64,000 bases of DNA, from the NCBI GenBank assembly GCA_050952725.1, contig JBMNLN010000001.1:682001-746000 (forward strand), written 5' to 3'. This document shows, piece by piece, positions 61,880 through 64,000 of this stretch. The DNA is from JAQWCH01 sp050952725 (GTDB lineage Bacteria; Bacillota_I; Bacilli_A; RFN20; CAG-826). Position numbers and translations under genes: made by a program. Position 1 is the first letter of the stretch. Each line of letters begins with the position of its first letter. The notes under the pieces were generated by a model, which made no database searches, was not told the origin of the DNA, and saw only the letters and a list, made by a program, of their open reading frames with translations.

Positions 61880-62671
61880 ATGCGCGTTACTCTCTTTTGT
61901 AAAGAAGATGCTTATTCCCAACAAGTCGGAAAAGATTTCCGTAATTTATTAAAGGAACGTCATCATCAAATTGATGATGATTCCCCTGAATATGTAATCT
62001 GCATCGGAGGTGATGGAACTTTTCTTCGAGCGGTACATCGTTATCTTAAAGAGATTGACAAGGTTAAATTTGTCGGGATTCATACTGGAACACTTGGATT
62101 TTTCTGTGATTATGAACCCGAAAATGTTTTGACTTTAATTGAAGATTTAGAAGAAAAGACAATTCAGGCAAAACCTTATCGGCTTCTAGAAGCGAAAATT
62201 ACCTTTCAAAATCATGTTGAGACTATTTATGGAGTGAATGAAATTCGTTTAGAAAACCCTTTCCATACGTTGATATGTGATGTTTATATCGATGAATACT
62301 TTTTAGAGACTTACCGCGGGAATGGCCTTTCAGTCTGTGGTCCCCTTGGAAGTACGGGTTATAATAAATCGTTAGGTGGAGCCGCAGTTGAAAGTTTAGT
62401 GGATGTCTTACAACTTACGGAAATCGCGCCGATTTCTTCAAATGTCTTTCGTTCCTTAGGCTCGAGCCTTATCTTAGATACTAGACGGAGAATTACCTTA
62501 GAGGGGAAATTCCCTGAAGCCATCATCGGCTATGATCATCTAACTTTGCCTGATCGAGGACCGAAAAAAATAGAAATTTACCAAAGTGATAAATCTATTC
62601 AACTTTTTCATCAAAATCGCCACCCTTATGTGAAGACTTTACGGGAAGCTTTTATTGTCGATGGAGATTAA
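61880..62671 (+). CDS. nadK: NAD kinase
   Basis: Phosphorylates NAD to NADP. The 263-residue protein has the GGDGTFLRA motif near 42-50, the NEIRLE segment near 118 and CGPLGSTGYNKSLGGA near 145-160, all typical. The TTG at 61874 is in frame, but the ATG at 61880 has GGAGG seven bases upstream. The membrane protein gene starts five bases after the stop. The divergent CYTH gene probably shares the 71-base promoter region. Confidence 0.96.
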   Translation: MRVTLFCKEDAYSQQVGKDFRNLLKERHHQIDDDSPEYVICIGGDGTFLRAVHRYLKEIDKVKFVGIHTGTLGFFCDYEPENVLTLIEDLEEKTIQAKPYRLLEAKITFQNHVETIYGVNEIRLENPFHTLICDVYIDEYFLETYRGNGLSVCGPLGSTGYNKSLGGAAVESLVDVLQLTEIAPISSNVFRSLGSSLILDTRRRITLEGKFPEAIIGYDHLTLPDRGPKKIEIYQSDKSIQLFHQNRHPYVKTLREAFIVDGD

Positions 62672-62675
62672 AGAT

Positions 62676-63062
62676 ATGTTTTACGGTAACAATAATATTG
62701 TCAATAAATTTCTGGAATCATCGGGGTTTTATCTCGCCTTGAGCATTGCCGTTTTGATTGTCGCCTTAATCGTCACTTTTATCGTGTTCAATAAACGCAA
62801 AGAGACTCAGGTGGCTCATTTTTCTCATCTCTATATTTCTTTTTTATCCGCTTTCGGCGGAAAAGAAAATGTCACCGCTTTGACCGCACGTGGTTCCAGG
62901 GTGACTGTAGTTCTAAAAAAATTTAGTTTATTCAACGCTGCCACTTTAAAGGATTTAGGTTTTGAAAATTACGTGGTCATGACGACGAAAATCACTGTGG
63001 TCATCGGGGAAAAAGCAAAAGAATTCGCTTCTACTTGGACAGAAAATCTCCTGAACGAGTAA
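62676..63062 (+). CDS. Membrane-anchored PTS EIIB-like domain protein lacking the catalytic cysteine
   Basis: A 128-residue protein with one membrane helix (about 20-43) and a cytoplasmic domain that resembles the glucose-type PTS EIIB fold: FGGKENVTALTARGSRVTVVLKKFSLFNAATLKDLGFENYVVMTTKITVVIG (about 63-114). The usual Cys of the active site (CxTR segment) is replaced; here the sequence is ARGSR and the protein has no cysteine. It therefore cannot carry phosphate on Cys and may sense or bind a partner. The ATG at 62676 has GGAG nine bases before it. Its 3' end overlaps the convergent maf gene by 32 bases. Confidence 0.75.
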   Translation: MFYGNNNIVNKFLESSGFYLALSIAVLIVALIVTFIVFNKRKETQVAHFSHLYISFLSAFGGKENVTALTARGSRVTVVLKKFSLFNAATLKDLGFENYVVMTTKITVVIGEKAKEFASTWTENLLNE

Positions 63063-63594
63063 GGAGTTTTTTTAATGCTTCGGTGGGTAATCCCATCACA
63101 TTGTCGTAACTTCCGACAATTTTTTTAACTAGACCAAACTCTTCATCTTGAATTCCATAGCCACCTGCCTTGTCAAAGGGAGAACCACTTGCAATATAGG
63201 CTTCAATTGTCTCTTGCGATAAATCATTGAAATAGACTTCCGTTACTTCCGAGCGATTAATCTCTTTATTTTTATTTACCAGAGTATAGCCGCTGATGAC
63301 TAAGTGTCTTTTTCCCGAAAGAGTTTTGAGCATTGTTTCCGCTTCTTTTTTGCTTTTCGGTTTGCCAAAAATTTGATGATTAAAAACGACAATTGTATCG
63401 ACTGCCAAAATCGTATCTTCTGGATGACTAGTAGCGATTTTATAAGCTTTCATCTTGGAGGTTTCTTTGGCCATTTCTGAGGCGGGAGCTAAAATCATCG
63501 ACTCATCGATATCGGCAGGCATAATCGCAAATTGATCGACAACTTTTTTTAACAAAGCGATGCGCCGAGGTGATTTGGAAGCCAAGATTAACAT
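63031..63594 (-). CDS. maf: Maf-like nucleotide pyrophosphatase
   Basis: House-cleaning pyrophosphatase that removes non-canonical nucleoside triphosphates; also linked to septum formation. The 187-residue protein shows LASKSPRRIALL at 4-15, AVDTIVVF near 66-73 (the catalytic Asp) and AGGYGIQDEEF near 149. It overlaps the end of RNase J by seven bases, so the two genes are probably cotranscribed. Confidence 0.94.
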   Translation of the reverse strand: MLILASKSPRRIALLKKVVDQFAIMPADIDESMILAPASEMAKETSKMKAYKIATSHPEDTILAVDTIVVFNHQIFGKPKSKKEAETMLKTLSGKRHLVISGYTLVNKNKEINRSEVTEVYFNDLSQETIEAYIASGSPFDKAGGYGIQDEEFGLVKKIVGSYDNVMGLPTEALKKLLTRSGDFLSK

Positions 63595-64000
63595 TCGTAA
63601 TCAACTCCCTTATTCATAATCACTGGAATAATCATCGGATAACGCCCGGTTTTATTAAAGAGATAACCTTTTAATGTGGTTCTAATCGTGTTTTTAATAT
63701 CGCTAAAGGTAATCTTGGGACTCATCAACAGGCCATTTAAAGCATCATTAACTCGCTTTTCTGCATGAGGGATTAAATGAGAAAAGCCGTATTGGACAAA
63801 ACCGCGCGTGTAGATTTTGGCGGGGATTAACATTTTGTTTTGATAGGAGTCGAGGACGACTAAAACCGAGACCATCCCATCTTCGTTTAAAATCTTGCGG
63901 TCATGGATCACCGCGGTGGAAAGACCATTGATATCATTGCCATCAATATAGATATCATCTGCATGGATCGTCGGTCCGCGCGTGACGATTTTATTTTCTA
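63588..64000 (-). CDS. rnj: Ribonuclease J, C-terminal end only
   Basis: The gene enters from the right edge; 137 residues are visible, with no start in the window. The segment NDINGLSTAVIHDRKILNEDGMVSVLVVL joins the beta-CASP core to the C-terminal domain, which includes ITFSDIKNTIRTTLKGYLFNKTGRYPMIIPVIM, both typical of RNase J. This enzyme has 5'-3' exo- and endonuclease activity and works with RNase Y in mRNA decay. The metal-binding HxHxDH motif is outside the window. Whether it is J1 or J2 cannot be decided. Confidence 0.93.
   Translation of the reverse strand, partial: ENKIVTRGPTIHADDIYIDGNDINGLSTAVIHDRKILNEDGMVSVLVVLDSYQNKMLIPAKIYTRGFVQYGFSHLIPHAEKRVNDALNGLLMSPKITFSDIKNTIRTTLKGYLFNKTGRYPMIIPVIMNKGVDYEC

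Noticed and set aside
1..64000. CRISPR arrays, insertion sequences, integrases, prophage genes
   Set aside because: No regularly spaced repeats, transposase motifs, terminal repeats or phage structural genes were seen.

Overview
The window is moderately AT-rich DNA from a Gram-positive bacterium of the Bacilli/Mollicutes type. The gene order repeats blocks known from Bacillus subtilis: der-hup; dnaD-nth-recU-gpsB-rnpB; pgsA-cinA-recA-rny-ymdB-miaB-ricA-mutS-mutL-miaA; trpS, spx, yjbK-like CYTH and nadK. RNase P RNA is of the Bacillus type, RpoE (delta) and GpsB are present, and no sporulation gene is seen. TGA ends many genes, so the standard code is used, which argues against the Mycoplasma/Spiroplasma code. 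Desulfoferrodoxin, Rex and PduL suggest an anaerobic or microaerophilic fermenter. IspD and IspF show isoprenoid synthesis by the MEP route. A wall-poor or reduced lineage near Acholeplasma, Izemoplasma, RF39 or Erysipelotrichia would fit, but this is inference from gene content.

Layout. 1-7.3 kb: chromosome, repair and replication genes (der end, HU, a short CCA transferase, DnaD, Nth, RecU, an exonuclease, GpsB), RNase P RNA, PgsA, CinA C-domain and RecA. 7.4-9.2 kb: two lineage-type genes (a four-helix membrane protein and a secreted protein behind a CcpA-like site) and a long leader before rny. 9.2-18.8 kb: RNase Y, YmdB, MiaB, RicA-like protein, MutS (broken by a stop codon), MutL, MiaA and DUF951. 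18.8-23.7 kb: two large tandem ATPase-permease fusions preceded by a hairpin that holds the ribosome binding site. 23.8-33.5 kb: cold shock protein, YchF, IspF, GltX, ArgS, delta, aldolase, NrnA, CysQ-like phosphatase and a nucleotidase lipoprotein. 33.5-38.2 kb, minus strand: Nfu, desulfoferrodoxin, five tRNAs, Pgi, an S1 protein, IspD and a HAD phosphatase. 38.4-45 kb: GpmI, M3 peptidase, Rex, a GntR-controlled ABC exporter and tRNA-Leu. 45.2-54 kb: a flippase-like/glycosyltransferase fusion with a PlsC-type acyltransferase, PduL, SAM riboswitch-metK, HPF and small unknowns. 54-64 kb: a broken kinase with an amidohydrolase, tRNA-Ser, RluA-type synthase, phosphoglucomutase, HAD, TrpS, Spx, CYTH, NadK, an EIIB-like membrane protein, Maf and the end of RNase J.

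How the genes work together. Most of the window is core machinery: DNA repair, tRNA charging and modification, RNA decay (RNase Y, NrnA, RNase J) and lower glycolysis (Pgi, Fba, GpmI, phosphoglucomutase) with phosphotransacetylase leading to acetate. The accessory-looking parts are the flippase/glycosyltransferase/acyltransferase pair, which looks like a membrane lipid module, the tandem ABC fusions, and the secreted protein at 8.2 kb.

Two genes are visibly damaged: mutS has a single in-frame TAA with an intact reading frame beyond it, and a sugar-kinase-like gene at 54.1-55.1 kb has lost an internal segment and its frame. No CRISPR array, insertion sequence or prophage was seen.
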